A DNA stretch of 64,000 nt. Source: Dyadobacter tibetensis Y620-1 (GTDB taxonomy: Bacteria; Bacteroidota; Bacteroidia; Cytophagales; Spirosomataceae). The notes beneath the pieces were generated by a model, which worked only from the letters and a program-made list of their open reading frames with translations, searched no databases and was not told the origin of the DNA. The translations under genes and the position numbers were made by a program. The stretch lies in assembly GCF_000566685.1 (NCBI RefSeq), contig NZ_AZQN01000002.1, positions 620,001 to 684,000 on the forward strand, given 5' to 3'. This document shows positions 1 through 10,600 of the stretch, in pieces. Position 1 is the stretch's first letter. Each line of letters starts with the position of its first letter.

Positions 1-556
1 GGAAGGAAAAAATACCATTCCCATGGGTAAAAGTAGCCATGAGACCCATTAAAATACCCCATCCTACTCCCGACCAGGTTCTGCGGCATACCATCACAAT
101 ACTCCCAATGGTAAACACTGTACTAATGGAATGCTGCATACCATTTAGCGACCAGCCGGTAATATCATGATACAGGGGGTGAAAAAAGAATAGTGCCGCC
201 GGCAAAAAATAGGCAATTGAAACGGAAGTCCTTTTGAACTGTTGGTATAAAAACCAGAATATCAGGCTGATATTAATAGCCGTAATAACCGTGTAAGCGC
301 GAAAATTCAGCGTACCCGTTAAACTATAATTTCCCAAGGCAATAAGACGGGGTACCACCGCTTTATGGTCGTTATGAACACTAAATAGTTCCCGCAGGAA
401 AACGGCAAAATCGGCCCCTGGTTTCGTTACAGCCTCAACAAACTGAATAAGTAAGAAGTCGTCTTGAAAGGGAAAGTCAACTGCATAAAAGAAATTATAA
501 ATAATGAAGAAACAATAAATGATCAATAGACCCAGCCAATATACCAATTTCGACAT
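1..556 (-). CDS. Polytopic membrane protein, N-terminal part (cut by window edge)
   Basis: The reading frame is open from an ATG at 556 on the minus strand to the window edge, giving 185 residues with no stop. The start MSKLVYWLGLL runs directly into a hydrophobic helix (about residues 5-25). Further hydrophobic stretches lie near residues 95-112, 118-135 and 150-180, separated by short loops containing DFPFQDD and HNDHK. The acidic loop after the first helix is reminiscent of GT-C type membrane glycosyltransferases and other envelope-polysaccharide proteins, but no diagnostic motif is visible in this fragment. I do not recognise the family. The real gene continues to the left of the window. 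Confidence 0.7.
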   Translation of the reverse strand, partial: MSKLVYWLGLLIIYCFFIIYNFFYAVDFPFQDDFLLIQFVEAVTKPGADFAVFLRELFSVHNDHKAVVPRLIALGNYSLTGTLNFRAYTVITAINISLIFWFLYQQFKRTSVSIAYFLPAALFFFHPLYHDITGWSLNGMQHSISTVFTIGSIVMVCRRTWSGVGWGILMGLMATFTHGNGIFSF

Positions 557-652
557 ACTCAAAATATGCTTGTTTAATGTAATTTCGATTTTCAGTGGTA
601 GTACTTATACCTGCTGAACAGATCAATTAAAGGCGAAGAAAGCACATTTTAG

Positions 653-695
653 ACAAAAAAATAGGCGGGCCAGTGAAATAATCCACTGGCCCGCC
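653..695 (-). terminator. Rho-independent terminator after the propeller/cytochrome gene
   Basis: A perfect 12-bp stem (GGCGGGCCAGTG at 664-675 against CACTGGCCCGCC at 684-695) has an 8-nt loop. On the minus strand it is followed by a run of T (654-660). It lies 58 bp beyond the stop codon of the gene at 753-3920. Confidence 0.85.
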
Positions 696-752
696 CATAT
701 ATTTAATTCATTTTCGGAAGTCCCCAGGATAGCACTTCCATTCAACCAGGCT

Positions 753-3700
753 TTATTTTTCCATAGGATGCATTTTAAGCAATTCCTCAGGCTTATAGAA
801 TCCTTTCTTGCTGGCTGAAGCAGCTCTTACCTGTTTCACCTTTTCGGGGGATACGGCAGGTGCTTTATTTCCAAAGGAATTTCGTACATAAGTTAAAACA
901 CTCGCTAGTTCCTTGTCATTAAGCAGGCCAGCAAATTGCGTCATGGGAACCTGTCCAGGGTATTTTTTACCCGCAACTTCTATTGGCCCCATCATCCCAT
1001 TCAATACGAGCTTAATCAACCTCTCTTCACTTCCTACTACCCAAGGTGTACCAATTAGAGGAGGGAAACCGGCAGCTTCCAGACCTTTACCGTCTGGTTG
1101 GTGACAGGTAGAGCAATATCCTTCCCTTAAGAAGATTTCTTTTCCTGCCTTAAACAACTCCTGTTCCTTACCCTTAAGTCCGGAGGCAACCACGGTTTCC
1201 TTGACTTCCTTCACAGATCTGTCGTTAAGGTGAGCGACTGCAGCATCATAGGCATGAATGGTCCATTCGTCCATAGGCTTTTTAGAGGCAGCATTTAATA
1301 CCATCATACCTTTCTCTTTGCCTATCCAGGAAGCGGCCACTATCGCTGCAAGCCTTACCCTACCATGTTCGTCATTGGCCGCCTGTTGTAATAATTGAGC
1401 CTGGTCGGCTACTTGATGGCCAGTGTACCGCAACACTTGTACAGCTGCTGTGCGGGCTCTAAAATCTTTAAATTTCATCACCTTACGCAACAATTCCTGA
1501 TCCACCTTATTCATTCCCCAGGTTACCCACAGTGCTTCCAGGACTTGATGTTCGTAATTCGGGTCGTTCTTATCCAATCCAGCTACCCAGGTCTTAGCCT
1601 TCGCTAAAACCTGCTTCTGATCGCGGCCACGGAGCTCTGCTCTTGTGCGATAGCGCGCCCGGTATTCCGGCAATTTCAAATTATCAAAAAGAACATCTAA
1701 ACTAGCACCATGAATTTTGGCAGGCTTAACCAACGGACGGCCCGGGTAGGTAATGCGATATACCCGACCATGAGAATGATCGCGCAACGGATCACGTGCG
1801 TTATGCTGCATATGTCCGATTAAGATATTATGCCAATCGATCACATACAGAGAACCATCTGGGGCAAACTCCATATCTACTGGTCTGAAGTTCCGATCGG
1901 TACTTACGATCAAATCCTTACGGTGACGACTCGCATAACCTGTTCCATCATCTTTCAATGTATGTTGCTTGGTCCCCAAGAATCCAATGGTATTATTAAT
2001 CAAAAAATCACCCTGAACATCGTCCGGGAAATGACGACTTGAAATAAATTCCAAACCCGAAGTAGGGCGTACCCGGTGTGCATCTTCAATCAAATTTACA
2101 GACTTATGGGTGGCATTGCCGTATCGGGGTAAAACCGAACCGGGAAGCATCCAACGAACGTCGGGGCCTGAAGTCTCTGCAAAGAATGGTTGTCCCCAGT
2201 CGTCAAACATGATTCCCCATGGATTGGGAATAGAAAGTTGCGCAGTACGTTCTAATTTATGCAATTGCGGAGCGTAGCGATAAAATCCACCATTACTAGC
2301 ACGAACTGGCCCATAAGAGGTTTCCACATTAGTATGAAGGAATACACCTTCACCAGAATAGATGGCACCGGAAGGATCTACCGTAAAGGCACTACTATTA
2401 TGGTGTGTATCATGATCATCGAAACCACTCATCAATATTTCAACTTTATCGGCTTTGTCATCCCCATTTGTATCCGTATAGAGCTTCAAATTGGGCCCTT
2501 GGGATACATATACCCCTTCATGAGCAATTTCGAAACCGAGAGGCAGATGTAAACCATCCACGAAAACAGTTTGCTTATCCGCTTTACCGTCCCCATTTGT
2601 ATCTTCCAGAATCAATAATTTGTCGTTAGGCCGGGAGTTACCGGGTTGATAATGGGGGTAACTTGGCATAGTAGCTACCCATAAACGTCCTTTGGTATCG
2701 AAGGACATCTGCACGGGGTTAGCAAGGTCGGGAAAGGTTTCTTCGGAAGCAAAAAGTTCAATCTTATAACCATCAGCTACTTTAATCTGGTCCAGTGCTT
2801 TCTGTCCATACAGATACTCCAGACTACCATTCTTGTCGGGATTAAAATTGGTCTTCACCTTAGGAAGCTCTCTGGTTTTGGCATCTTCAGCGGCCAGATC
2901 GGTCTTCTTGCCCGTAGAGGCGAGCGACCAGATAGCCTGATCTCTGATGTCTGTCATTTGACGGATTTTTTCAATCTCCGCCGGGTAGTTTTCAGGACCG
3001 AATGGGTTATATCGACGGCCGTATACATGAACGCTATTCGGAATTTTATAATCGTTATGCCACATCCAGTTTTTTTCTTCTACTGCTTTGCGAATAGCCG
3101 CCCTGCGGGGCTCAGCTTTGGAAGATCCAGAGCCAAAAAGTTTATCAGCGAGCAGGGTAGCTAATTTCTCATAACCTGCTTCATTCATTTGTGAACCGTC
3201 GATTGTCAAATCCGCAGAAGAACTGGCATACCATTCTTTTGTAGGATTAAAGGCATCTAGAAATAACACATCGTTTCTTTCTGCTACTTCCTTCATGGCA
3301 GCGGTGTATAATGCCAGATTGGCATTTTCCTTCTTCCCATTGGGCAAGTCCATTTTGGCAGAGAGATCTTCAAATGCGATTGGAGAAACCAAGGCGAGCT
3401 GAGGAGCGGTAGAGCCATTATAGCGCTGAGCCTTGGTGTGCCTGATAAAGGCTTCGAGTTCCCCTTTAAAATTTTCAAGCCCCTTGGGTCCCTCAAACGA
3501 TTCATTATATCCGAAAAACCCGATAACGATATCCGTTTTAAGGCGCGTCAACCATTCGTCTGGCGATTCAAAATGACCTACACTATGCGAATTGGTGGCC
3601 AGCTCGGTCTGAAATTTTTCTGCCCCAGGAAATGCCCAGGGGTCATTTCTACTAGCTCTAGGCCGAAAACCTGGGGTATCGCCAGCATCACACATATTAC

Positions 3701-3920
3701 GGATATAAAGCAAACTGTCTGCAAACCGGGTCTGCATTTCAGTTTCAAAGAGGTTATACTCCATCATTCTGGATCCCAGATTATTGCCAATAAGTGAAAT
3801 ATGGGATCCCTTTTTTATTTTTAAGGTTTCGGCAGGGCCAAAGCGGAAGGCACTAAAAGCGAGTATGAGGCCACCAATAAGCAGAAGGCCTAGCATACTT
3901 AATCTTTTGGATTTAGGCAT
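753..3920 (-). CDS. SGNH-like / beta-propeller dehydrogenase / HEAT / cytochrome c fusion (PVC-type heme-binding protein)
   Basis: A 1055-residue exported protein. Residues about 8-27 form a signal or membrane anchor. Residues about 38-270 are an SGNH-hydrolase-like domain. Residues about 370-730 form a six-bladed propeller of the 'membrane-bound dehydrogenase' type, with calcium-type DTNGDxKAD loops. Residues about 770-920 are helical HEAT-like repeats. Residues about 925-1020 form a c-type cytochrome with CSTCH at 936-940 and a likely axial Met at 993. Family knowledge suggests periplasmic sugar or alcohol oxidation with electrons passed to the heme; the substrate is unknown. In the SGNH domain the block-I serine is replaced (LIGNNLG), so hydrolase activity is doubtful. 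The gene lies 49 bp downstream of a ThuA gene, likely in the same operon, and ends at a strong terminator. This architecture is common in Planctomycetes and also occurs in Bacteroidota. Confidence 0.88.
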   Translation of the reverse strand: MPKSKRLSMLGLLLIGGLILAFSAFRFGPAETLKIKKGSHISLIGNNLGSRMMEYNLFETEMQTRFADSLLYIRNMCDAGDTPGFRPRASRNDPWAFPGAEKFQTELATNSHSVGHFESPDEWLTRLKTDIVIGFFGYNESFEGPKGLENFKGELEAFIRHTKAQRYNGSTAPQLALVSPIAFEDLSAKMDLPNGKKENANLALYTAAMKEVAERNDVLFLDAFNPTKEWYASSSADLTIDGSQMNEAGYEKLATLLADKLFGSGSSKAEPRRAAIRKAVEEKNWMWHNDYKIPNSVHVYGRRYNPFGPENYPAEIEKIRQMTDIRDQAIWSLASTGKKTDLAAEDAKTRELPKVKTNFNPDKNGSLEYLYGQKALDQIKVADGYKIELFASEETFPDLANPVQMSFDTKGRLWVATMPSYPHYQPGNSRPNDKLLILEDTNGDGKADKQTVFVDGLHLPLGFEIAHEGVYVSQGPNLKLYTDTNGDDKADKVEILMSGFDDHDTHHNSSAFTVDPSGAIYSGEGVFLHTNVETSYGPVRASNGGFYRYAPQLHKLERTAQLSIPNPWGIMFDDWGQPFFAETSGPDVRWMLPGSVLPRYGNATHKSVNLIEDAHRVRPTSGLEFISSRHFPDDVQGDFLINNTIGFLGTKQHTLKDDGTGYASRHRKDLIVSTDRNFRPVDMEFAPDGSLYVIDWHNILIGHMQHNARDPLRDHSHGRVYRITYPGRPLVKPAKIHGASLDVLFDNLKLPEYRARYRTRAELRGRDQKQVLAKAKTWVAGLDKNDPNYEHQVLEALWVTWGMNKVDQELLRKVMKFKDFRARTAAVQVLRYTGHQVADQAQLLQQAANDEHGRVRLAAIVAASWIGKEKGMMVLNAASKKPMDEWTIHAYDAAVAHLNDRSVKEVKETVVASGLKGKEQELFKAGKEIFLREGYCSTCHQPDGKGLEAAGFPPLIGTPWVVGSEERLIKLVLNGMMGPIEVAGKKYPGQVPMTQFAGLLNDKELASVLTYVRNSFGNKAPAVSPEKVKQVRAASASKKGFYKPEELLKMHPMEK

Positions 3921-3969
3921 TTTATCTCAATTTTAAGTTAAGGAATTAGTCGTATATGAATTGCATTCT

Positions 3970-4848
3970 CTATTTGGCAATGCCCCGGTATGGAACATTA
4001 ATTTCCGTCGGTCCATGCCACTTTTTAGGTACTTTTAAGCCTAATTCCCAATGTATGGCATTAATAATTAAGCGCTGGAAGCTGGGGATTCTAAAATCTT
4101 CCGGATGACCCAGTGTAGTCATAAATATCTTGGCACCGTAGCTATTTTTACCTACCCATGCCACAGGATTATCAACGGCCTTGCGATTAGGATTTACAGC
4201 TGAACCCATAAGCAAAACTTCAGAACCTGAAGTAGGGTAATCGGGAAGTACATGGTACAGCCAAGACTGGGCATGAAAAGTAGGATCTACTCCTGTAAGT
4301 ATAGGATGCTTCGACTGCTCCCCCACAATACGAACATCGGTAGTGCTTTCGTGACCGTAATGCGTATGCTTAGCGGCTCCCCCCCAGCCTGGAGGCGAAT
4401 TGAGCGCAAACTCTCCGAATGCATTCCATCGCTCATCTGCATGCCCTTTTGGAAAATTAAAGGCATGGGTGGTCGTACGGAAACCCATCACCGGTTTACC
4501 CGATTTGAGGTAATCCTCAATCAAGGCTAACTGCTCGGAAGGCAACTGTCTCCATCTTAAATAAAACACGGCCAGGTCTGCTTCTTTCAGGATCTCAAGT
4601 CCGGGGATATTTTTTTCGCTATTCTGGTTTGGGTAGGCCTTAAGGACAATAGCACGTATATCATATTTCTTCTCTAATTCTGTGGCAATTATGGGAAGAG
4701 TGGCTTCTCCACTGTATTCATGATCGCCAGTGACGAAGACTACGAGGGGTTTTTTCTTTGTAGGATGGCTATTGGGTACATCCCAACTGAATGCGGAATG
4801 GGTCACTACTAGCAGCCCCAAAAGCCAAAAAGTCATTTTAATTTTCAT
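3970..4848 (-). CDS. ThuA-domain protein, exported
   Basis: A 292-residue protein with a signal peptide (about residues 1-22, ending SAFSW) and one ThuA domain (about 33-275). The domain has the flavodoxin/glutamine-amidotransferase-like fold. Visible marks are the VVFVTGDHEYSG strand-loop, the LAVFYLRWRQLP segment and the GKPVMGFRTTTHAF strand. ThuA proteins are tied to trehalose and related sugar oxidation pathways, but their chemistry is poorly defined. It is the first gene of a probable two-gene operon with the propeller/cytochrome protein downstream, which supports a joint role in periplasmic sugar conversion. Its length is usual for single-domain secreted ThuA proteins. Confidence 0.85.
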   Translation of the reverse strand: MKIKMTFWLLGLLVVTHSAFSWDVPNSHPTKKKPLVVFVTGDHEYSGEATLPIIATELEKKYDIRAIVLKAYPNQNSEKNIPGLEILKEADLAVFYLRWRQLPSEQLALIEDYLKSGKPVMGFRTTTHAFNFPKGHADERWNAFGEFALNSPPGWGGAAKHTHYGHESTTDVRIVGEQSKHPILTGVDPTFHAQSWLYHVLPDYPTSGSEVLLMGSAVNPNRKAVDNPVAWVGKNSYGAKIFMTTLGHPEDFRIPSFQRLIINAIHWELGLKVPKKWHGPTEINVPYRGIAK

Positions 4849-5234
4849 TAAAGCTAAGGTTGAATGGTTATTTAGGAATTTCTTTATTTTAAGTCAATTA
4901 TTCAGCCATTCTACCGCAAAATGAACGAATATTGACATAATTTTTCAGCAATGACATATGGTATAGACTTTAAACTCCTATTTCCCCCTTAGTTAATCCT
5001 ATTATAATTTTTAAAACCGGCATATGAGGAGTTCAATAAAGACTCATATGGCTCAAAGTCTGATCAGAATTCCATCAATTGATCTTTCATATCATTGCAT
5101 TGGGGACTATTACTGAACCTAATTGTTGGCAAGAGCCCAGGCTATGAAGTAACGAACCGCTCCTTCTAAATCTATCCTGTCTCTCTCCAGAATCAGGTGC
5201 TTCACAAACCATTCTATTACATAAAAATAGGCGC
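4849..5234. other. Intergenic region, 386 bp, with one dyad
   Basis: AT-rich spacer between the ThuA gene and the outer-membrane-type gene. No convincing reading frame was found. The only structure seen is the CATATGAG dyad at 5021-5050. It should contain the promoter of the ThuA operon, but I could not find a full -33/-7 pair. Confidence 0.5.
5019..5052. repeat. Inverted repeat CATATGAG-N14-CTCATATG
   Basis: Arms 5021-5028 and 5043-5050 are exact inverted copies, and one further matching pair outside a mismatch extends each arm to 10 bp. On the minus strand it is followed by GGTTTTAAAAA, so it may terminate transcription of the gene at 5235-6203. Alternatively it is a regulator-binding dyad upstream of the ThuA operon. 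Confidence 0.4.
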
Positions 5235-6203
5235 TTACTTTGTTCGAAACAGATTCGGGACAACATCAGCAAATGCAATCCCTAAAGTTATAGCGGCTCG
5301 GGTGAGATCTTCAAAATCTTTTCTGTTTAGATACAATGTTTGTCTTGAACCATTAACTTCAGTGGTCATTTTATAACTAACTCCTATCAAACAGGTCCCC
5401 GTCAGACTGAGAATTATTTTCTCCGCTACGGCTCTGTGGTAACCCACAGAAATGCCCCATCCCATAGACTTAGCATGGAGCAAGGACTCCAACCCATTGA
5501 TCACGGCATGGTTGCGATAGGGCTGGTAGCCGATTTCAAAACCTGATTGAATATACCCACCAACTCCGCTAAGGGGACTGCGATGCAAAAGCGACAAACC
5601 TATAAATTGAATGTTAACCTTATTGGTATTCGTTTCATTTTTCCTGGCATCAGACCGGTAGGTATCATAACGTAAGCCTAGCCCCCAGCGCTTTTTGAAA
5701 AAGTGATTAGCGGCAATACCAAAAGAATAACCAGTTTTAATTTTTTGAAGGTAATCAAGTTCTGACTGCGAAAGGCCAATCTTGGGACTGAACAGTCGTT
5801 TACTTAACCCTGCATACGCACCTAACTGCCACTCAGGACTATATGAAGACGATATTTGAATAGTATCCAGAAAGGCTACTTCAATGGATTCAGTGTCCGG
5901 TACTTTCTCACCCTTTGCTGCAGATTGGGCACTATCTGTGTTCTCTGTATTTTTCTGAGTATCCCTAGGCCTTTTCTGATTCTCATAGAAACCTTTGATG
6001 AGCACGGCCACCTCACTTCGGGGAAGCTCCCTAACCGTGGTCCTCAATCTTTCTTTCCAATCGAAGCGAATATACTCTCCTTCGACTTCGTGTAATCGAA
6101 CCTGCAAAGAGTCCCCCCGCGAGGTGACCAATAGATCTTGGCCTGAAGCCTTTGGGTTGCAACATGCAAATAAGAAAAGAAATAGATAGAGACAATTTTT
6201 CAC
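5235..6203 (-). CDS. Exported protein with outer-membrane beta-barrel-like C-terminal half
   Basis: I choose the GTG at 6203 because it starts directly on a signal peptide (VKNCLYLFLFLFACC...SGQ), and a good -7 box sits 44 bp upstream. A TTG at 6236 would add 11 residues. After the signal, residues about 24-75 form a small beta-rich domain (LLVTSRGDSLQVRLHEVEGE) of the kind found in Bacteroidota surface proteins. A Gln/Asn/Thr-rich linker follows. The last 200 residues alternate aromatic and polar residues (GLRYDTYRSD, GYIQSGFEIGYQPY) as in small outer-membrane barrels. I do not recognise the family. It probably sits in the outer membrane; function unknown. Confidence 0.65.
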   Translation of the reverse strand: MKNCLYLFLFLFACCNPKASGQDLLVTSRGDSLQVRLHEVEGEYIRFDWKERLRTTVRELPRSEVAVLIKGFYENQKRPRDTQKNTENTDSAQSAAKGEKVPDTESIEVAFLDTIQISSSYSPEWQLGAYAGLSKRLFSPKIGLSQSELDYLQKIKTGYSFGIAANHFFKKRWGLGLRYDTYRSDARKNETNTNKVNIQFIGLSLLHRSPLSGVGGYIQSGFEIGYQPYRNHAVINGLESLLHAKSMGWGISVGYHRAVAEKIILSLTGTCLIGVSYKMTTEVNGSRQTLYLNRKDFEDLTRAAITLGIAFADVVPNLFRTK

Positions 6204-6246
6204 ACTCGATACCTTCAGCCTTTTGGTAAAAGTCAATTAACGGGTT

Positions 6247-6254
6247 CAAAGATA
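6247..6254 (-). promoter_or_regulatory. Candidate -7 promoter box (TATCTTTG)
   Basis: Exact match on the minus strand to the Bacteroidota TAnnTTTG element, 44 bp upstream of the GTG start at 6203. No clear TTTG -33 element is present at the right distance, so this is a partial call. Confidence 0.35.
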
Positions 6255-6289
6255 AGGGTTAGATTTTAATAATTGTCGAACAGGAAATG

Positions 6290-7633
6290 CTAGCGCAATG
6301 ACCGGACACCTGCCAATTTAAGCCGGCCAACGATAAACCTCCCCAGTTTCCCCCCTTGGTCCTGCCCAGCTTCAATGGCATCTCTATAATGTATACCTCC
6401 ATATAGTCTGGAAATAGCCGCTTCCTGCGCCGCATAACGAAATGAAGGAAAATCTCGCTTTGGCAGATCAAAAATAATCTCGGTATCATCGGTAAATTGG
6501 AAAGAATCGCCAAACAAAAAGCTCAGGACCTCTGCAGCCGCAGTTGAAATGACACTATGACCACTGGTATACTCCGGGAAGGGTGGGGTTTGCAATAAAG
6601 GTTGCCAGCGTTTGTCAATAAGCCGATTAATTACTGTTTCGGGTCTGATTCGGTTACTCCGATATTTTTCGTCCCAACAACTGATAAACGCATCCATCAG
6701 GGTGAACGCCACCAGGGCATGAGCGGTAATGGATCTGCCCAGATCCAAATTGGCCTTGTCTGCTGCTATGCTCGTTATCCCCATCCAATGTCCACCCGGA
6801 CTAATTTTTTTGAAACCGATCATCATATGACCCGAGGTATTGATAGCAAATGGATTACAATCCCAGAATGATGCTATTAGCTTTTGTTCCTCGGTCAGAT
6901 TATTGACCGTGCGATATACTTCATCAGTCATTTTATAGAAGGAACTGTTCGGATCATTACTATAAACAACTGGTTCCATGGGAGTAAATTGGCTACAACT
7001 ATCCAGGAAAACCGGCCTGATTATATTCCAATTAGGCTCTATCCCCTCCATATAGCCAGGAGGCGTGGGGTACCAATAAGCATCTCCCTTGAGAGGGCGA
7101 TATCTACGCAGGGCACTTAACTTGGCGTAATTGTCCTGAGAGGCTTGTCGAAGCACTTGTTTGGTCACCGTATCGGCTATCATCTTAGCCTGGTTCAACT
7201 GCTCAACGGTTAATCCTTCCTTTAAAAGAGTCGTAGTAAAGGAATTAATTTTCTCTTCCAGCATATATCCCGATGGCAATATTTCCTGTGCCGTAAGAAG
7301 AATTGTAAGCAAGGCTGCAACCTGATAATCATAAACTTCATTCTTGGGTACCATTACTGGCCCAAATCCGGTATTCAGGCTCGTTAATGGCACTATATCC
7401 TTCTTCTGGCTCGCCATAATTTCATAAGCACCTAAGAGACTGTAAGCATAAAACCTACTTGCTGCCGGAGGATTCACCACGTCGTGAATCATCACCATGG
7501 AGGTCGCCTGAACGATGTCCTTCATATATTTTTCGTAGGCGATTATGCGCTGTGCATATGAATCAGAGCCTATCAACATGATGAGGAGGAGGACAGAACT
7601 ATATTGGAAGAAAGTACAACTTCTCATTGACAT
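6290..7633 (-). CDS. Vanadium-dependent haloperoxidase-like PAP2 superfamily protein
   Basis: I choose the ATG at 7633, which gives about 447 residues starting MSMRSC; a longer frame would overlap the upstream gene. A signal peptide (about residues 1-25, ending SYAQ) indicates export. The C-terminal half carries the PAP2/vanadate pocket: K-x6-RP (KYRSNRIRP), TSGH with His 359, and SR-x5-H (SRLYGGIH) followed by an Asp. Family members bind either vanadate (halide oxidation) or act as acid phosphatases; sequence alone does not decide. The N-terminal half is helical, as in bacterial haloperoxidases. The start is one base after the stop of the FG-GAP/UnbV gene, so the two are almost certainly co-translated and may work together in the periplasm or at the surface. 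Confidence 0.85.
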   Translation of the reverse strand: MSMRSCTFFQYSSVLLLIMLIGSDSYAQRIIAYEKYMKDIVQATSMVMIHDVVNPPAASRFYAYSLLGAYEIMASQKKDIVPLTSLNTGFGPVMVPKNEVYDYQVAALLTILLTAQEILPSGYMLEEKINSFTTTLLKEGLTVEQLNQAKMIADTVTKQVLRQASQDNYAKLSALRRYRPLKGDAYWYPTPPGYMEGIEPNWNIIRPVFLDSCSQFTPMEPVVYSNDPNSSFYKMTDEVYRTVNNLTEEQKLIASFWDCNPFAINTSGHMMIGFKKISPGGHWMGITSIAADKANLDLGRSITAHALVAFTLMDAFISCWDEKYRSNRIRPETVINRLIDKRWQPLLQTPPFPEYTSGHSVISTAAAEVLSFLFGDSFQFTDDTEIIFDLPKRDFPSFRYAAQEAAISRLYGGIHYRDAIEAGQDQGGKLGRFIVGRLKLAGVRSLR

Positions 7634-7634
7634 T

Positions 7635-10600
7635 TTATTTAAATGAAAGGGCCTGGATAGGATGGTCGAAAGCCCCAATTAACATTATATTTTTCCCTGC
7701 CACGGTCATGTCTATTACTGATTTTACATCTCCCTGAACATTTATTCCAGAACGAGTTTGCGGTACATAATCAAATCCACCCTTTCCATCTCCTAAAAGC
7801 ATGAAGCCATAATTAGCATCTATAGAACCAATTTTCAATCGATTGGCCGATTTATTACCGAATAACAAAAGATCTACTTTCCCGTCCTGATTTATATCCC
7901 TGGCCACCAACGCAGTCACCGGAGCAAATTGTGCCTCGATAGGCAAGGTTTTCTTTATAAACCGCTCACCCTGGCGAATAAAAACCTGGGTCTCTAAGGT
8001 GTTCACAGTTTTGACTTTGGCCTTTTTCATTAGCTCTGGCGAAAGGATGTCGGTTATTCCGGCATCAGAATAATCCTGATAGGAACGAAACTTCTTACGC
8101 ATACCAAACATCTGATCGTTTAATTCATCTCTGCTGACAAAGGGATAGGGTTTGCCCTGAATGTAGAAGGTAAAAAATGGATCAATTGAACCGTTTTCAT
8201 CAAAATCAGCATAATAAAGCATAGCAGGTTGCTCTTGGGAAGCTTTGACCTGTGAATTCAAACCCATATTGCCTCCCAGCAGATCAAGTTGACCATCGCC
8301 ATTCACATCTGCCAGGGTCAGACTACTCCAAATTCCTGACATTTCTTTTTCAAAATAATGAGTGGTAGCATCCTCAAATCCACTTATCAAATTATGATAA
8401 ATCTTTATAGGCATGTACTCTCCTGCAAGTACTAAATCGGGGCGGCCATCGGCATTCACATCCCCCCATTGCGCATCTGTTATCATTCCTATTTCAGAAA
8501 AAGGAGTAGGAGCAATTTCAAAAGTTCCATTCCCTTTATTTACCAAAAGGTAAGATTTAGGGTTTTCAGGATATCTTCCAGGGATAATGCGTCCCCCAAC
8601 GAATAAATCCAGATCGCCATCCCCATCAAAATCAGCGGGTCGCAAACAAGACTTGCTGCTCCCTTTCAGATTGGGCAGGGAGAGAACGGACAATCGAAGG
8701 GCACCTTTCCCATCATTAAGGTACAGTTCGTCCTGCAGGGCCAGGGTGTTCGGAACCACCAATCCATATCCCCCCTTGGCCAGATATAGATCATCGTAAC
8801 CATCTCCATTGGCATCAAAAAATAACGCAGCAGAGTTAGTACTTTCATTCTCATCGCCTACTGAAAATCCAGGCATTTCAGAAAATTCCCCATTTCTGCC
8901 CTGAATCCATATCTTCGCCTGACGATCGGAATGTCCTGATACATAGACATCGGCTAAGCCATCTTTGTTGACATCGCCTTGTGCCAAAATAGGGCCCGTT
9001 TGAGAATACATCGATAACATCAGCGGTTGCCTTTTAAAATCATTTTCGTCGAAACCCTGATGGATATATTGAATAGGACTGCTGATCATGCTGACCATCG
9101 ATTCAGCTGAAGTTGCCGATAATGACTCCCTATTTGGGCGCTTCGTGCCCCCCTTGGGATCCTTAAATAAAACATGTTGTTGATTAATAGCAAGGCCCTT
9201 ATGTACCTGCTTTTGCATATCAGGCCATATTACGACCACCGAATCGACAGGAAATTGCCCGGCCCCCAACCCAAAATGCAGTCGTGAAGACATACTGGAT
9301 AGATAGCCGCGAGATGGATTGACCTCCTGGTATTGCGTCAGGCCCCTGCTATAGACAGATACCTTTGCTCCGATGCAGTTGGTATTCCCCTGGTTCTGCT
9401 TTAAAACCACCTGCATAAATCCTTGATTTCCATTTACATTCTGTTGGTTTTCATATAAAAACACCTCTTCGTTGATATTATTAATGATCAGATCCAGATC
9501 CCCGTCATTATCCAAGTCTGCATAAACAGCACCTGCCGAAACGGCCTGATGAGTAAGCCCCCACTCCTGCTGCTGATTGCTGAAGGTGAGATCACGGTTA
9601 TTTTTGAATATATAATTGGCAATTCGAGTGGAAGGCATTGCCTGAACCAGATCCATCAACTTCATTGGTTCACGGTCTATGGCCTTTCTAATTTTATAAT
9701 CGCCCCAATAACGCAAGAAATCCTTATTGGTGTAGTCGCGGTAATACCCGTTACTGACAAATAAGTCCTTGTATCCGTCATTATCGAAATCAGCCAGTAG
9801 TGGACTCCAGCTCCAATCTGTATTAGAGACTCCCGCCAGCTGGGCAATTTCACTGAAAGTCCCATTACCGTTATTTAACTGGAGCATATTGCGCATATAC
9901 TGCCGATGTAGATCCTGTTTTGTCATTAACTCAAATGCCTCATAATTTTCTTGAAGCTGCAACAGTTTCTGACGCCGGTTATCTTCAGGCAGCATGTCTA
10001 AGGATATCAGGTCAGGCAGACCATCGTTATTATAATCTGCTATATCGACTCCCATGGAAAACTGGGCCATATGTCTGAAATAAGTCTTTGAGACGTCCTC
10101 AAAGGTTCCATTTTTTTGATTGATATAGAGATAATCAGGTTCGTTATAATCATTGGTAACATAAATATCCTGCCACCCATCCTGGTTGACATCCGCGATG
10201 GCGAGCCCCAAACCGAAAGTCAATGGAAATTGCTTAATCCCCGCCAATTCAGTTACATTAACGAAATGATTATTCCTATTCTCAAATAGTTTATTCCCTG
10301 CCAGTTCGTCTGTCTGCTGCCTAAATTTAGCCAACTCTAAATTATCAATTTTCTTGACACTATGATTGAGTAGAAACATATCCAGATCTCCATCCTGATC
10401 GTAATCGAAGAAGGCAGCCTGAGTGCTATAACTGGGCGCAGCCAAACCATACTTTTCTGCCTGTTCTTCAAATTTAACGACACCATCACCCACCCCTAAA
10501 TTGATGAACAGTTGATTCTTCCGGAGCTGCTCCTCAACCTTACCAGAATAGCAGATGTAAATATCAAGCAATCCATCACCATTCACATCCGCCATACTGA

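Noticed and set aside
5087..5278. 63-residue minus-strand reading frame
   Set aside because: It overlaps the end of the barrel-protein gene, has no coding character and no start-site support.
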